64,000 bases of DNA from Natronomonas gomsonensis (GTDB taxonomy: Archaea; Halobacteriota; Halobacteria; Halobacteriales; Haloarculaceae). Location of the stretch: the NCBI RefSeq assembly GCF_013391635.1, contig NZ_JACAWU010000001.1, positions 744,001 to 808,000 of the forward strand. The letters run 5' to 3'. The first letter of the stretch is position 1. Every line of letters begins with the position of its first letter. This document shows positions 1-8,890 of the stretch, piece after piece. The notes below the pieces were generated by a model. The model saw only the letters and a program-made list of their open reading frames with translations, had not been told where the DNA came from and made no database searches. A program made the position numbers and the translations under genes.

Positions 1-680
1 CCGAAGAACTCGGACGGAACGGTGCCGATGTCGTTGTGAACTACCGCTCCTCGGTGACCGAAGCCGAGGACGTCGTCGACACTATCGAAGACGAAGGTGG
101 TACCGCCATCGCCGTCCAGGGGAACGTCGCCGACTACGACGAGGTCGACGCGATGTGTTCGGAGATTCACGACGCCTTCGGCTCGGTCGATGTCCTCGTG
201 AACAACGCCGGTATCACCGTCGACAAGAAGTTCGAAAACATGACTCGGGACGACTGGCAGCGGGTTCTCGACGTGAATCTGGGCGGCGTGTTCAACTGCA
301 CCCACTGTCTGTTCGACGACATCAAGTCGGCCGACGACGGCCGGCTCATCAACATCTCGTCGGTTGTCGGTCAGCAGGGCAACTACGGGCAGGCGAACTA
401 CGCGACGACGAAGTCCGGACTGTTCGGCTTCACCCGGACGCTCGCACTTGAACTGGCCTCCTCGGGGTCGACGGCGAACTGCGTGGCCCCCGGGTTCGTG
501 AAGACGGACATGTTAGAGACGGTTCCCGAACGGGTCCAAGAGAAGATTCTCCAGCGGATTCCCCTCGACCGGTTCGCGACGCCGGAGGACGTAGCGGGTA
601 TCGTCCGCTTCGTCGCCAGCGAGGACGCCGGCTACATGACCGGCCAGATTCTCGCCGTCAACGGCGGCATGGAGTGGTAA
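1..680 (+). CDS. SDR-family 3-oxoacyl-ACP/acetoacetyl-CoA reductase, 5' end missing
   Basis: The frame is open to the left edge of the window, so the start and the N-terminal nucleotide-binding glycine motif are outside; about 225 residues remain. It is a short-chain dehydrogenase/reductase of the FabG/PhaB type. Visible signs are the NNAG motif, a serine in 'NISSVVG', the catalytic pair YATTK (YxxxK) and the C-terminal 'VNGGMEW' ending typical of this subfamily. Such enzymes reduce 3-oxoacyl thioesters with NAD(P)H, in haloarchaea often acetoacetyl-CoA for polyhydroxyalkanoate synthesis, but no PHA gene is visible here, so the substrate is not settled. The GTG at 36 is internal and not the true start. 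Confidence 0.85.
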   Translation, partial: EELGRNGADVVVNYRSSVTEAEDVVDTIEDEGGTAIAVQGNVADYDEVDAMCSEIHDAFGSVDVLVNNAGITVDKKFENMTRDDWQRVLDVNLGGVFNCTHCLFDDIKSADDGRLINISSVVGQQGNYGQANYATTKSGLFGFTRTLALELASSGSTANCVAPGFVKTDMLETVPERVQEKILQRIPLDRFATPEDVAGIVRFVASEDAGYMTGQILAVNGGMEW

Positions 681-689
681 CAACACCCA

Positions 690-897
690 CTTTTTACTCC
701 ATCGGGTTCCGCGCCTGCGGCGCGGAACCGTTCTCTGCTCACAGCGACGAAGTCGCCGTTCGCACGGTCAGCGGGACCTCCGGTCCCGCTCGACTCGCAA
801 AAACTTGGGGAAAAACGACCCGGCGACTCAGCCTTCAGCCTCGCCGCCGGCGAACCGCTCGTTCGCTTCGCTCCCTCGCGGATGCTCTGTTCTCGTC
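690..897. repeat. Intergenic hairpin cluster 1
   Basis: Non-coding stretch between the SDR gene and the LOG-like gene. It holds perfect inverted repeats with 3-nt loops: 705-729 (11-bp arms, loop TGC), 744-756 (5-bp arms, loop GAA) and 770-790 (9-bp arms, loop TCC). A T5 run lies at 691-695 on the left and an A5 run follows the last arm near 798-803. Further right, 852-887 holds a C/G-rich segment, 'GAACCGCTCG...CGCTTCGCT...CGCGGATGCTC', closely matching part of cluster 2 at 14123-14150. A terminator role for the upstream gene is possible, but several hairpins are more than a terminator needs. Confidence 0.75.
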
Positions 898-949
898 AAC
901 CGCCACCTGCCGAAACCCTTCTGTCGCTTCCTCACGTCCGTCTCCGCCA

Positions 950-1414
950 ATGCGCGTCTCCGTCATCGGCGGCTCTAGCATCGACACCGAAACCTACGGG
1001 CAAGCGCGGGAGGTCGGTCGACTGCTCGGCGAGCGCGGCCACACCGTCGTCTGTGGCGGCCTCGGCGGCGTGATGGAAGCCGCCTGTCGCGGCGCACGGG
1101 AACACGACGCCGAAACAGTCGGCATCTTGCCCGTCGAAGACCGCGAGGCGGCCAACGAGTGGGTGACGACGCCCATCGCGACGGGGTTGGGCCACGCCCG
1201 GAACCCGCTGGTCGTCATGAACGGTGACGCGGTCGTCGCCATCGACGGCGCTGCGGGGACGCTCTCGGAGTTGGGCCACGCCCTCGTTTTCGACCGCCCG
1301 ATAGCGGGACTGGATACTCACGAAATCGACCTCGTCGGGTTCGAAGCCGTCGAGAGCCCCGCAGCGGCCGTCGACTACGTCGAATCAGAGTCGGCCGCCC
1401 GCTTCCAGAAGTAG
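950..1414 (+). CDS. LOG-like / TIGR00725-type protein
   Basis: 154 residues with a Rossmann-like fold of the lysine-decarboxylase-like (LOG) superfamily. Visible signs are an N-terminal 'VIGGS', the 'CGGLGGVMEAACRGA' segment and a 'AIDGAAGTLSE' segment that corresponds to the PGGxGTxxE nucleotide-binding loop of LOG proteins. The canonical PGG is replaced by IDG, so phosphoribohydrolase activity cannot be assumed. The ATG at 950 is chosen because homologous folds begin immediately before 'VSVIGGSS'; the frame is open further upstream through the hairpin cluster but that part looks non-coding. Its 3' end overlaps the convergent small membrane protein gene by 40 nt. Confidence 0.75.
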   Translation: MRVSVIGGSSIDTETYGQAREVGRLLGERGHTVVCGGLGGVMEAACRGAREHDAETVGILPVEDREAANEWVTTPIATGLGHARNPLVVMNGDAVVAIDGAAGTLSELGHALVFDRPIAGLDTHEIDLVGFEAVESPAAAVDYVESESAARFQK

Positions 1415-1611
1415 AGTGCGGCGAGGGCGTTCGGCACCGCCAGCCACCGGACCCGCCGGACGGTCGCCTCGCTCGACTCGAAGTCGGCTTGCAGCCCTTC
1501 GTTGTACCACCACTCGACGCCGGCCAACATCGCTCGCGGTGCGACGACGTGTGCGATGGCGCCGAGAAGCGACCCTACTGCGAGGAGTCGGTGTTTCGTG
1601 CGGTCGTCCAT
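1375..1611 (-). CDS. Small membrane protein, unknown function
   Basis: 78 residues with a basic N-terminus (MDDRTKHR), a hydrophobic segment at about residues 9-30 and a second weaker one near 55-70 ending in 'ALYFWKR'. It resembles small two-helix membrane proteins common in haloarchaea, but I do not recognise a named family. It reads toward the LOG-like gene and the last 40 nt of the two genes overlap on opposite strands. It lies upstream of, and codirectional with, nothing obvious, since PCNA is downstream on the other side of its own promoter. The call rests on hydrophobicity and plausible start only. Confidence 0.55.
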   Translation of the reverse strand: MDDRTKHRLLAVGSLLGAIAHVVAPRAMLAGVEWWYNEGLQADFESSEATVRRVRWLAVPNALAALYFWKRAADSDST

Positions 1612-1687
1612 ACCCTATGTAGGGGTCGGACCGTATCGAGTCTCGGCCTCGCGGCGGTCGTTACCGGAATCTGCAAAAACAGCGGGG

Positions 1688-2431
1688 TTACTCGCTCTGG
1701 ATGCGCGGTGCGAGCATGAAGGTGACGTGGCCGTCGCCCTCGGCGAAGTCGAAGTGCATCTTGACGGGGAACTCCTCGCCGAGTTCCATCGTCACCTCGG
1801 CGTCCTTCGGGATGGCCTTGTTCATGTCCTTCAGATAATCAAGCGAGAACAGCGAGCGGGCTTCCCCGGCGGTGAGGTCGATGAGGTCCTCTCGGCCCAA
1901 TTCGAGATGTACGTCGTCGGTGTCGCCCTCGGCTTCGACGAAGAACTCCTCGGCGTCGGCGTCGACGCCCAACGCGATGTGGTCGCTCACCATGTCGGCG
2001 GCCTTCACCGCACGGGCGATGTCCTTGCCCTCGATGACGATTTCGGCGGCCAAATCGAGGTCCGGCAGGTCCGGCTCCTGTCGGATGGAGTCGGGGTCGA
2101 TGAGCGCCAGCGTGTACTCTAGGCCGTCCAACTGGATGTGGAGTTTCCGGGTCTCCTCGTCCAACTCGAGGTGGACGAGCTGGCCGGCGTCGGCCATCCC
2201 GACGATGTCCTCCAGTCGGTCGAGGTTGACGCCGATGACGCCGCCGTCGGTTTCGTAAGATTCGAACGCCCTCTCCGAGAGTTCGAGGTCGACCATTCCG
2301 ACGTTCGCCGGGTCCACCGCACGAATCGTGAGGCCCTCCTCGTCGAGGCGGATTTTGCACTCGTCGACAAGCACGCTCACGGAATCGAGCGCATCCCCGA
2401 GCGTGTCCGCGCTCACGATAGCCTTGAACAT
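1688..2431 (-). CDS. pcn: DNA polymerase sliding clamp (PCNA)
   Basis: 247 residues, the normal length of archaeal PCNA. The protein begins '[17 protein letters not shown]', contains '[14 protein letters not shown]' in domain one and the interdomain region near residues 110-130, and has the strongly acidic surface typical of halophiles. It forms the ring that tethers replicative polymerase, FEN1, ligase and other repair factors to DNA. It is monocistronic here: a TTTTTTA box ends 26 nt before the ATG, so the mRNA is probably leaderless. No other replication gene is adjacent. Confidence 0.97.
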   Translation of the reverse strand: MFKAIVSADTLGDALDSVSVLVDECKIRLDEEGLTIRAVDPANVGMVDLELSERAFESYETDGGVIGVNLDRLEDIVGMADAGQLVHLELDEETRKLHIQLDGLEYTLALIDPDSIRQEPDLPDLDLAAEIVIEGKDIARAVKAADMVSDHIALGVDADAEEFFVEAEGDTDDVHLELGREDLIDLTAGEARSLFSLDYLKDMNKAIPKDAEVTMELGEEFPVKMHFDFAEGDGHVTFMLAPRIQSE

Positions 2432-2456
2432 ATACGCCCACGTTCTTCCCGACCCC

Positions 2457-2463
2457 TAAAAAA
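2457..2463 (-). promoter_or_regulatory. TATA-like box of pcn
   Basis: TTTTTTA on the minus strand, ending 26 nt before the PCNA start codon. The spacing places transcription start at or next to the ATG, as in haloarchaeal leaderless promoters. Confidence 0.6.
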
Positions 2464-2490
2464 CACTCTGCTCGCGCGCGAGCGTGAAAG

Positions 2491-4065
2491 TTACTCTAAC
2501 AACAGCAGTTCGGGCGTCTCGAGGTACTCCTTGACCGTGTTGACGAACTGGGCCGCCTCGGCGCCGTCGATGACGCGGTGGTCGATGGACAGCGACAGCG
2601 TCATCACCTTTCGGGGAACGACCTCGCCATCGATTACGCGCGGCTTGTCCTTGATGGCGCCCAATCCGAGGATGGCCGACTCGGGGTAGTTGATGATGGG
2701 CGTGGCGTACTCCCCGCCGATGGCCCCGAAGTTCGTAATCGAGAACGTCCCGCCCTGCATCTCTTCGCGGGCGATGGAGCGCTCTCGGGCCTTCCCGACG
2801 AGTTCGTTCATCTCTGCGGCGATATCGAGCATCCCCTTGCGGTCGACGCCCTTCACGACCGGGACCATCAGGCCGGCTTCGGTCGCCGTGGCGACGCCGA
2901 TGTTGTAGTCGCCGCGGACGACGATTTCCTCGTTGTCCTCGTCCAGCTGGGCGTTCAACATCGGGTGTTGCTTGAGCCCGGCGACGACGGCCTTCATCAC
3001 GAACGGCATGTACGACAGTTTCGTCCCGCGTTCCTCGGCTTCGGCCTTGAGGTTGCCGCGAGTCTCGACCAGCCGCGTCACGTCCACCTCGTCGTGGTGG
3101 GTGACGTGCGGCGCCGTGAACTTCGAGCGCTCCATCTGTTTGCCGATGGTCCGCCGGATACCCCGGTAGGGGATGCGCTCGTCCTCGACGGAGGGTGCGG
3201 CGACGGTCTCGCCGTCGCCTCCGGCACCCGCCGACACCGCCTCGGCGTCGGCCTGTTGGGCGGCCTGCTGGGCCTCCGCGTAGGCTTCGACGGCCTCGGG
3301 CGAGACGAACGCCTCGCCGTCCCGTGTCTCCTCGGTCGGCACGCTGTCGAGGTCGACGCCTTTCTCCTCGGCGAGTTTTCGCGTCGCCGGCGCGGCCAGC
3401 GTGCGCTCGCGGTCGGCCGCCTCGGCGCTCGCCGTTGCCGGTTCGGTGGCTTCCGCCCCGTCGTCGCTCACCCGGCGGGTCGCCGACTGTACGCCGTCGT
3501 CGGACGCCGCTGTCGCCGGTTCGGGTTCGGCCTCGGATTCGGCTTCCGCCCCGCCTTCGGCGGCCGTCCGAACGTCTGATTCGGTGACGCGGCCGCCCGG
3601 ACCGCTGCCGGCGACCGCAGCGATGTCGACATCGAGTTCCCGGGCCAACCGACGTGCGGAGGGGGCGGCGAAGACGCGGCCACCCTTCGCGCTTGGCTCG
3701 GCATCCGTCTCGGCCGGGGCCTCGCTTCCGTCCTCGTCGACGGGGGTGACCGCCGGTTCGGGTTCGTCCGATTCGGCGCCGTCCTCGTCTCCGGCCTCCG
3801 TCTCCGCCGGCTCCTCGACGGGCTCTCCCTCCACGTCGAAGGTGATGATGACCTCGCCGACGGGCACCATCTCGCCTTCCTCGGCCAGTATCTCCCGAAC
3901 GGTGCCGTTGACGGGTGACGGCACCTCGACGACGGCCTTGTCCGTCTCGACTTCCGCGACCGGCTGGTCCTCTCGTACCGTATCCCCGACCTCGACGAGC
4001 CAGCTGACGATTTCCGCCTCGGTCAGCCCCTCGCCGACGTCGGGTAGTTTGAACTCGCGTACCAT
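2491..4065 (-). CDS. 2-oxoacid dehydrogenase E2 (dihydrolipoamide acyltransferase)
   Basis: 524 residues. An N-terminal lipoyl domain (about 1-80) has the lipoylated lysine in 'VETDKAVVEV' (K43). After an acidic linker comes a peripheral-subunit-binding domain at about 131-166 ('APSARRLAREL...GPGGRV') and a second related segment at about 221-262 ('APATRKLAEEKG'). The catalytic acyltransferase domain fills about 300-524 and carries the HRxxDG motif 'DHRVIDG' (H496, D500). It transfers the acyl group from E1 to CoA. It starts 1 nt after the E1 beta stop, so it is co-transcribed. Substrate (pyruvate or branched-chain oxoacid) cannot be read from sequence. Confidence 0.95.
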   Translation of the reverse strand: MVREFKLPDVGEGLTEAEIVSWLVEVGDTVREDQPVAEVETDKAVVEVPSPVNGTVREILAEEGEMVPVGEVIITFDVEGEPVEEPAETEAGDEDGAESDEPEPAVTPVDEDGSEAPAETDAEPSAKGGRVFAAPSARRLARELDVDIAAVAGSGPGGRVTESDVRTAAEGGAEAESEAEPEPATAASDDGVQSATRRVSDDGAEATEPATASAEAADRERTLAAPATRKLAEEKGVDLDSVPTEETRDGEAFVSPEAVEAYAEAQQAAQQADAEAVSAGAGGDGETVAAPSVEDERIPYRGIRRTIGKQMERSKFTAPHVTHHDEVDVTRLVETRGNLKAEAEERGTKLSYMPFVMKAVVAGLKQHPMLNAQLDEDNEEIVVRGDYNIGVATATEAGLMVPVVKGVDRKGMLDIAAEMNELVGKARERSIAREEMQGGTFSITNFGAIGGEYATPIINYPESAILGLGAIKDKPRVIDGEVVPRKVMTLSLSIDHRVIDGAEAAQFVNTVKEYLETPELLLLE

Positions 4066-4066
4066 A

Positions 4067-5053
4067 TCAGAATTCGTAGGTCTCTCGGATGGCGTCCTCG
4101 ATGCGGGTATCCTCGGGCATGTAGTAATCCTCCAGTGCGTACAGCGGGTAGGGAACGTCGAAGCCGGTGACGCGGTTGACCGGCGCCTCCTGGTACAGCA
4201 GCGCCTCCTCCTGAATCGTCGCCGTGATTTCGCCGGCGAGGCCGCCGGTCTTCGGCGCTTCGTGGACGACGACTGCGCGGCCGGTCTTCTCGAAGGATTC
4301 GAGGATGGCGTCGGTGTCCATCGGCTTCAGCGTCCGCAGGTCGATGACCTCCACGTCGATGCCGTCCTCGGCGACGGATTCGGCGGCCTGAATCGACGGC
4401 CGGGTCATCGCACCCCAGGTGAACAGCGAGATGTCGGAGCCTTCGCGGCGGACCGCGGCCTCGCCTAACTCGACTGTGTAATCGTCGTCGGGCACTTCCT
4501 CGCGGAACGCCCGGTAGATGAGTTTGGGTTCGAGGAAGATGACCGGGTCGGGGTCTCGAATCGACGCCGCGAGCAGTCCCTTCGTGTCGTACGGCGTCGA
4601 AGGGATGACGACTTTCAGCCCGGCCTCGTGGGCGTAAAATGCCTCCTTGGATTCGGAGTGGTGCTCCGGCGCACGAATGCCACCACCGTACGGTGCTCGA
4701 ACCACCATCGGGCAGGTGAACCGGCCACGCGAGCGCGTCCGCAGTCGGGCGGCGTGAGAGACGATTTGGTCGAACGCCGGGTACATGAACCCGGAGAACT
4801 GGATTTCTGGAACCGGTTTGAGGCCGTATGCGGCCATGCCGATGGCGGTCCCGACGATGCCGGACTCCGCAAGCGGCGTGTCGATGACGCGGTCCCCGCC
4901 GAACTCGTCGTACAGCCCTTCCGTCGCCCGGAAGACGCCGCCGTTCTTGCCCACGTCCTCGCCCATCACGAGGACGTCGTCGTCGCGTTGCATCTCGCTT
5001 TTCAGGCCGTCTCGGACGGCCTGTACCAGTGTCAAATTCTGTGTCGAACTCAT
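4067..5053 (-). CDS. 2-oxoacid dehydrogenase E1 component, beta subunit
   Basis: 328 residues, full length for the family. It begins 'MSSTQNLTLVQAVRDGLK' and contains 'VMGEDVGKNGGVFRATEG', 'DTPLAESGIVGTAIGMAA' and 'IDLRTLKPMDTDAI', all typical of the transketolase-like beta subunit that completes the thiamine-diphosphate site of E1. The frame is open further upstream but the true start is fixed by homology and by a 4-nt ATGA overlap with the end of the alpha-subunit gene (5050-5053), which implies translational coupling and equal subunit amounts. Confidence 0.95.
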   Translation of the reverse strand: MSSTQNLTLVQAVRDGLKSEMQRDDDVLVMGEDVGKNGGVFRATEGLYDEFGGDRVIDTPLAESGIVGTAIGMAAYGLKPVPEIQFSGFMYPAFDQIVSHAARLRTRSRGRFTCPMVVRAPYGGGIRAPEHHSESKEAFYAHEAGLKVVIPSTPYDTKGLLAASIRDPDPVIFLEPKLIYRAFREEVPDDDYTVELGEAAVRREGSDISLFTWGAMTRPSIQAAESVAEDGIDVEVIDLRTLKPMDTDAILESFEKTGRAVVVHEAPKTGGLAGEITATIQEEALLYQEAPVNRVTGFDVPYPLYALEDYYMPEDTRIEDAIRETYEF

Positions 5054-6159
5054 TCGAGTAGTTCCTCGTCGCCGTGCCGTTCGCGCAACCGCTGGAGGTG
5101 TGCGCGCTGTTCCTCGAGCCGTTCGGTTCGCTCCTCGAAGACGTAGTCGAACATGTCGGTCGCCTCGGGCCGCTCGAAGCTTTCGGCTTCGGTGATGGCC
5201 TCGGCCACCTCGTCTTCGACCGACTGGGTGACCGCGTCGACGGCCTCGTCGTCGAGGACGCCGTTGTTCCGCAGGTACGACTCCAGCCGTGGAATCGGGT
5301 CCTTGGCCTTCCACTTCTCGACTTCCTCCTCGTCGCGATACACCGAGGGGTCGTCGGCGGTCGTGTGAGCGCCGAAGCGGTACTGCACCGCCTCGATTAG
5401 CGTCGGCCGCTGTCCGTCGGGATCCGCTGCTTTCGCCTTCTCGATAGCCTGGCGGGTGACCTGATACACCGCGAGCGGGTCCATCCCGTCGACCTGGACG
5501 CCCTCGAAGCCGTAGGCGTCGGCCTTTTGGGCTAGCGTCTCGCTTGCGGTCTGTCGCTCCCGCGGCACCGAGATGGCCCACTGATTGTTGTTACAGAAGA
5601 AGACGGCGGGGGCGTCGAAGACGCCGGCGAAGTTCAGCCCCTCGTGGAAGTCGCCCTCGGAGGTCGCGCCGTCGCCGAAGTAACAGAGGAAGGCGTTTCG
5701 ATCCTCGCCGTCCTTCAGATTCGAGGCCCACGCCGCGCCCGTCGCGTGCAGAATCTGGGTGGCGATGGGCACTGCCACTGGGAAGATGTTCAGCCCTTCG
5801 AGGGCGTTGCCGCGCTCGTCGCCCATCCAGTACCGGAGGGTCTGGGCGAGGTCGACGCCTCGGACGTAGGCGGCGCCGTGTTCGCGGTAACTGGGGAACA
5901 TCCAGTCGTCGTCGTCCATCGCGGCGGCGCTGCCGACCTGTGCGGCCTCCTGGCCGGACAGCGGTGGGTACGTCCCCATCCGACCCTGTCGCTGGAGGCT
6001 GACCGCCCGCTGGTCGAAGTGCCGTGCCAACCGCATCTGTCGATACATCTCGACGAGGTCCTCGTCGGAGAGGTCCGGTACCTCCGCGCCGTCGACGACC
6101 CGGCCGTCCTCGTCGAGGACCCGAACCCGGTCGTCGGGGTCGCGTTGTAGCGTACTCAT
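5050..6159 (-). CDS. 2-oxoacid dehydrogenase E1 component, alpha subunit
   Basis: 369 residues. The thiamine-diphosphate motif is clear: GDG at 162-164 ('GDGATSEGDFHEG') and, about 27 residues later, the asparagines of 'FFCNNNQWA' (190-192). The N-terminal 'MYRQMRLARHFDQRAV' and 'SGQEAAQVG' are also typical. With the beta subunit it decarboxylates the oxoacid and reductively acylates the lipoyl arm of E2. It is the first gene of a three-gene operon with E1 beta and E2. The E3 gene is not in this operon but at 17454-18878. A leader of about 40-50 nt separates the likely TATA element from the ATG. Confidence 0.95.
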   Translation of the reverse strand: MSTLQRDPDDRVRVLDEDGRVVDGAEVPDLSDEDLVEMYRQMRLARHFDQRAVSLQRQGRMGTYPPLSGQEAAQVGSAAAMDDDDWMFPSYREHGAAYVRGVDLAQTLRYWMGDERGNALEGLNIFPVAVPIATQILHATGAAWASNLKDGEDRNAFLCYFGDGATSEGDFHEGLNFAGVFDAPAVFFCNNNQWAISVPRERQTASETLAQKADAYGFEGVQVDGMDPLAVYQVTRQAIEKAKAADPDGQRPTLIEAVQYRFGAHTTADDPSVYRDEEEVEKWKAKDPIPRLESYLRNNGVLDDEAVDAVTQSVEDEVAEAITEAESFERPEATDMFDYVFEERTERLEEQRAHLQRLRERHGDEELLE

Positions 6160-6203
6160 AACTCCCTCCGTCGCATAGCCGAACTGTCAATGGCCGACGG
6201 CAT

Positions 6204-6220
6204 AGTGTTTACGTAAATTT
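6204..6220 (-). promoter_or_regulatory. Putative promoter/operator of the E1-E2 operon
   Basis: An A/T-rich island in G/C-rich DNA upstream of E1 alpha. It contains the perfect 10-nt palindrome TTTACGTAAA at 6208-6217, which could serve as TATA element, operator, or both. The distance to the ATG at 6159 predicts a short leader. This is the most obvious control element of the operon; function is inferred. Confidence 0.4.
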
Positions 6221-6350
6221 TGCCACGTTCTGCACAATCGAGAATTCCCGGACGAACGAACGATATGCGCGGAGAAAATAGCCGATTTCTACGAAAAATG
6301 ATGCTGTATCGGTGTTCGGTGGACGCCCACCGAGTTCGACGCCGCTCGGG

Positions 6351-7286
6351 TCAATCGGCCGCCTCGGTGGCGGTCCGGCGGGCCTCCTCGACGCTCTTGC
6401 CCTCCCGGAGCAGCGCCTCGACGAAGAACTCGCCGGCCTTGAACGACGACCGGACCATCGGGCCCGACGCACAGTAGAGGAAGCCGAACTCCCCTTCGGC
6501 GACGGTCTTCCAGACGTCGAACTTGTCGGGGTGGACGTAATCGAACACCTCCAGATGCGACCGAGAGGGCTGGAGATACTGGCCGAAGGTGACGATGTCC
6601 ACGTCGCGTTCCCGCAAATCCGAGAGCGTCCGATACACCTCGTGGTCGTACTCGCCGACGCCGAGCATGAGGCTCGTTTTCGTGTAGATGTCGGACTCGT
6701 CGCTCACCTGCTGGAGCACCGAAAGCGACTGCTCGTAGCCGGCCCGGCGGTCACGGACGGGCCACTGGAGCCGTTCGACCGTCTCGACGTTGTGGGCAAT
6801 GACATCGGGTTCAGCATCGATGATTCGCCGGACATCTTCGGGGTCGCCCCCGAAGTCCGGAATCAGCGTTTCGACGAGAATCGACGGGTCGCGCCGCTTT
6901 ATCTCCCGAATCGTCTCGGCGAAGTGGGCGGCGCCGCCGTCGTCAAGGTCGTCGCGGTCGACCGAGGTGAGAACGACGTAGTCGAGGCCGATTTCGACGA
7001 CCGCCTCGGCGACGTTTGCGGGTTCCTCGGGGTCGAGCGGTTCCATTCCGCCGGTCTCCACGTCACAGAAGTTACACCCCCGCGAACAGCGGTCGCCCAT
7101 CAGCATGAACGTCGCCGTCCCGGGACCGTTGCGGCCGCTCCAGCAGTCCCCGAGGTTCGGACAGTTGGCCTCCTCACAGACGGTGTGGAGGTTCCGCTCG
7201 CGGAGCGTCGCCTTGATTTCGGCGAACCGCTGGCCGCTCGGCGGACGCGTCTTCAGCCACTCCGGCTTCCGGCGCCGACTGCTCAT
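6351..7286 (-). CDS. lipA: Lipoyl synthase
   Basis: 311 residues. Radical-SAM enzyme that inserts two sulfurs into protein-bound octanoyl groups. The auxiliary cluster cysteines are in 'CEEANCPNLGDC' (C37, C42, C48) and the radical-SAM cluster is 'CSRGCNFC' (C67, C71, C74). The C-terminal 'VRSSFKAGE' corresponds to the conserved serine motif that ligates the auxiliary cluster. ATG 7286 is preferred over an in-frame upstream start because the family begins close to 'KPEWLK' and a T-rich element lies 20-30 nt upstream of it. It is codirectional with the E1-E2 operon, whose E2 needs lipoate; 191 nt separate them, so it is probably a separate transcript. Confidence 0.95.
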   Translation of the reverse strand: MSSRRRKPEWLKTRPPSGQRFAEIKATLRERNLHTVCEEANCPNLGDCWSGRNGPGTATFMLMGDRCSRGCNFCDVETGGMEPLDPEEPANVAEAVVEIGLDYVVLTSVDRDDLDDGGAAHFAETIREIKRRDPSILVETLIPDFGGDPEDVRRIIDAEPDVIAHNVETVERLQWPVRDRRAGYEQSLSVLQQVSDESDIYTKTSLMLGVGEYDHEVYRTLSDLRERDVDIVTFGQYLQPSRSHLEVFDYVHPDKFDVWKTVAEGEFGFLYCASGPMVRSSFKAGEFFVEALLREGKSVEEARRTATEAAD

Positions 7287-7396
7287 ACCCCTAGATTCGG
7301 TGCCCGTGGCAAAAACGTGCGGTTGTTTGGCGCCCATCGTTCGACCGTAAATTTCGCCCGCAAACGATATGTATAGAGGGGCCGATACCTCGTTCG

Positions 7397-8842
7397 ATGG
7401 GGGGACTGGACGTTTCCAGCGACGACATTACCGGTGGGCCTATCGCGCCGACGTTGGTCGCGCTGGCGCTGCCGCTTTTGGCACAGAACCTCGTCCACGT
7501 CCTCAACCAGTTGATCGATACGTTCTGGCTGGGGCGCGTCGGCGAGAACGCGGTCGCCGCCGTCGGGTTGAACTTCCCGCTCATCGCGACCATGTTCGGC
7601 GTCACCGCGACGGCCGCCGTCGGGACGCAGATTCTGGTCGCCCAGCGCGTCGGGTCGGCCGACGAGACGGGCGCCCGCCGTCTCGTATTCAACGGCGCCG
7701 TCCTGTCGTTCGCCCTCGGTGGCGCGTTGCTCGGCGTCGTCTTCGTCTTCGGAGCGTCGCTCGTCCGTCTGCTCGGTGCCGGCCCGGTCGTCGCGCCGCT
7801 GTCGGTCGCGTACCTCCTCGTGTTCGCGGCGTTCTTCCCGCTGGCGGCCACCAGCGACGCTATCGAGCGCGGCTTCGTCGGCTGGGGTGACACCCGGGCG
7901 ACGCTGTACATCAATCTCGTGATGGTCGGGACGAACGTCGTCCTCGACCCGCTTTTGATTCTCGGCTACCGATGGATTCCCGCGCTGGGCGTCGAGGGTG
8001 CGGCGCTCGCGACCGGCATCGGCTATACGGTCGGCCTCCTCGCTGCGCTCGCGCTTGTGGCCGGCCGCCGCGACAGTCTCTCGCTTTCCGTGGCTGACGC
8101 CCGCTTTTCGGTGGCAGACATCCGGGAACTGGTCGACATCGGCGCGCCCGTTTCCGGCCAACGACTCGCCGGTCAGTCGGCTCGCGTCGCTATCGTCGGC
8201 GTCGTCGCGACGGTCGGCGGTGCCGCGGGACTGGCCGCCTACACGGTCGGTGCGAGAGTGGCGACGGTGGCGTTCGTTCCCGCCTCGGGGTTCGGCGGCG
8301 CGACCCAGTCGATGGTCGGACAGAACGTCGGCGACGACCGACCCGACCGGGCCCACGGAACGGTCCGAACCGGTGTCGCCATCGCCGCCGGAACACTCGG
8401 CGCCGTCGGCCTCCTCCAGTGGCTGTTCCCCGGCTTTCTCGCGACGCTCTTCGTGCCGACGCTCAGTCCCGCCGGCTTCGACCGTACCGTCGACTACCTC
8501 GCTATCCTCGCCTACGGCTACCCCGCGATGGGTGCCTCCGCGGTGCTGTTGGCGGCGTTCAACGGGGCCTCCCGGACCCGGACGAGTTTCGTCGTCGACC
8601 TTCTGAAGTACTGGGGGGTCCGCATCCCGGCAGCGGCTGCCGCGCTGCCAGCCGCCTCGGTCGTCATCGGTGGCTTCGCGGTTGGTGGACTCGACTGGGG
8701 CATCTACGCCGTCTTCTGGGCGGTGACCGCCTCGAACGTCCTCGCGGCGGTCGGTCTGGGTGGGTACTACATCTGGAAGTGGGAGCCGATGTTCACGAAC
8801 GCCGCCTCGGAGGCGGCCGACGGGGCGGCCGGGAGCGACTGA
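7397..8842 (+). CDS. MATE-family multidrug/sodium antiporter
   Basis: 481 residues with about 12 hydrophobic segments arranged as two six-helix halves. The first half starts 'PLLAQNLVHVLNQLIDTFWLG', close to the DinF/NorM pattern, and the second half repeats it at 'PVSGQRLAGQSARVAIVG'. MATE proteins export cationic compounds in exchange for Na+ or H+. The ATG at 7397 has a 'GTATAG' element about 25 nt upstream. The gene is monocistronic and divergent from lipA, with a 110-nt shared control region. A second MATE gene is cut by the right edge of the window. Confidence 0.9.
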   Translation: MGGLDVSSDDITGGPIAPTLVALALPLLAQNLVHVLNQLIDTFWLGRVGENAVAAVGLNFPLIATMFGVTATAAVGTQILVAQRVGSADETGARRLVFNGAVLSFALGGALLGVVFVFGASLVRLLGAGPVVAPLSVAYLLVFAAFFPLAATSDAIERGFVGWGDTRATLYINLVMVGTNVVLDPLLILGYRWIPALGVEGAALATGIGYTVGLLAALALVAGRRDSLSLSVADARFSVADIRELVDIGAPVSGQRLAGQSARVAIVGVVATVGGAAGLAAYTVGARVATVAFVPASGFGGATQSMVGQNVGDDRPDRAHGTVRTGVAIAAGTLGAVGLLQWLFPGFLATLFVPTLSPAGFDRTVDYLAILAYGYPAMGASAVLLAAFNGASRTRTSFVVDLLKYWGVRIPAAAAALPAASVVIGGFAVGGLDWGIYAVFWAVTASNVLAAVGLGGYYIWKWEPMFTNAASEAADGAAGSD

Positions 8843-8890
8843 CGCTCTCGAAGAGATGCGTTTTTACTTGGGGCGCTCTCCCATTCGGTA

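Noticed and set aside
674-949. In-frame extension of the LOG-like protein through hairpin cluster 1
   Set aside because: The extension is made of inverted-repeat sequence and has no protein character; the fold starts at 950.
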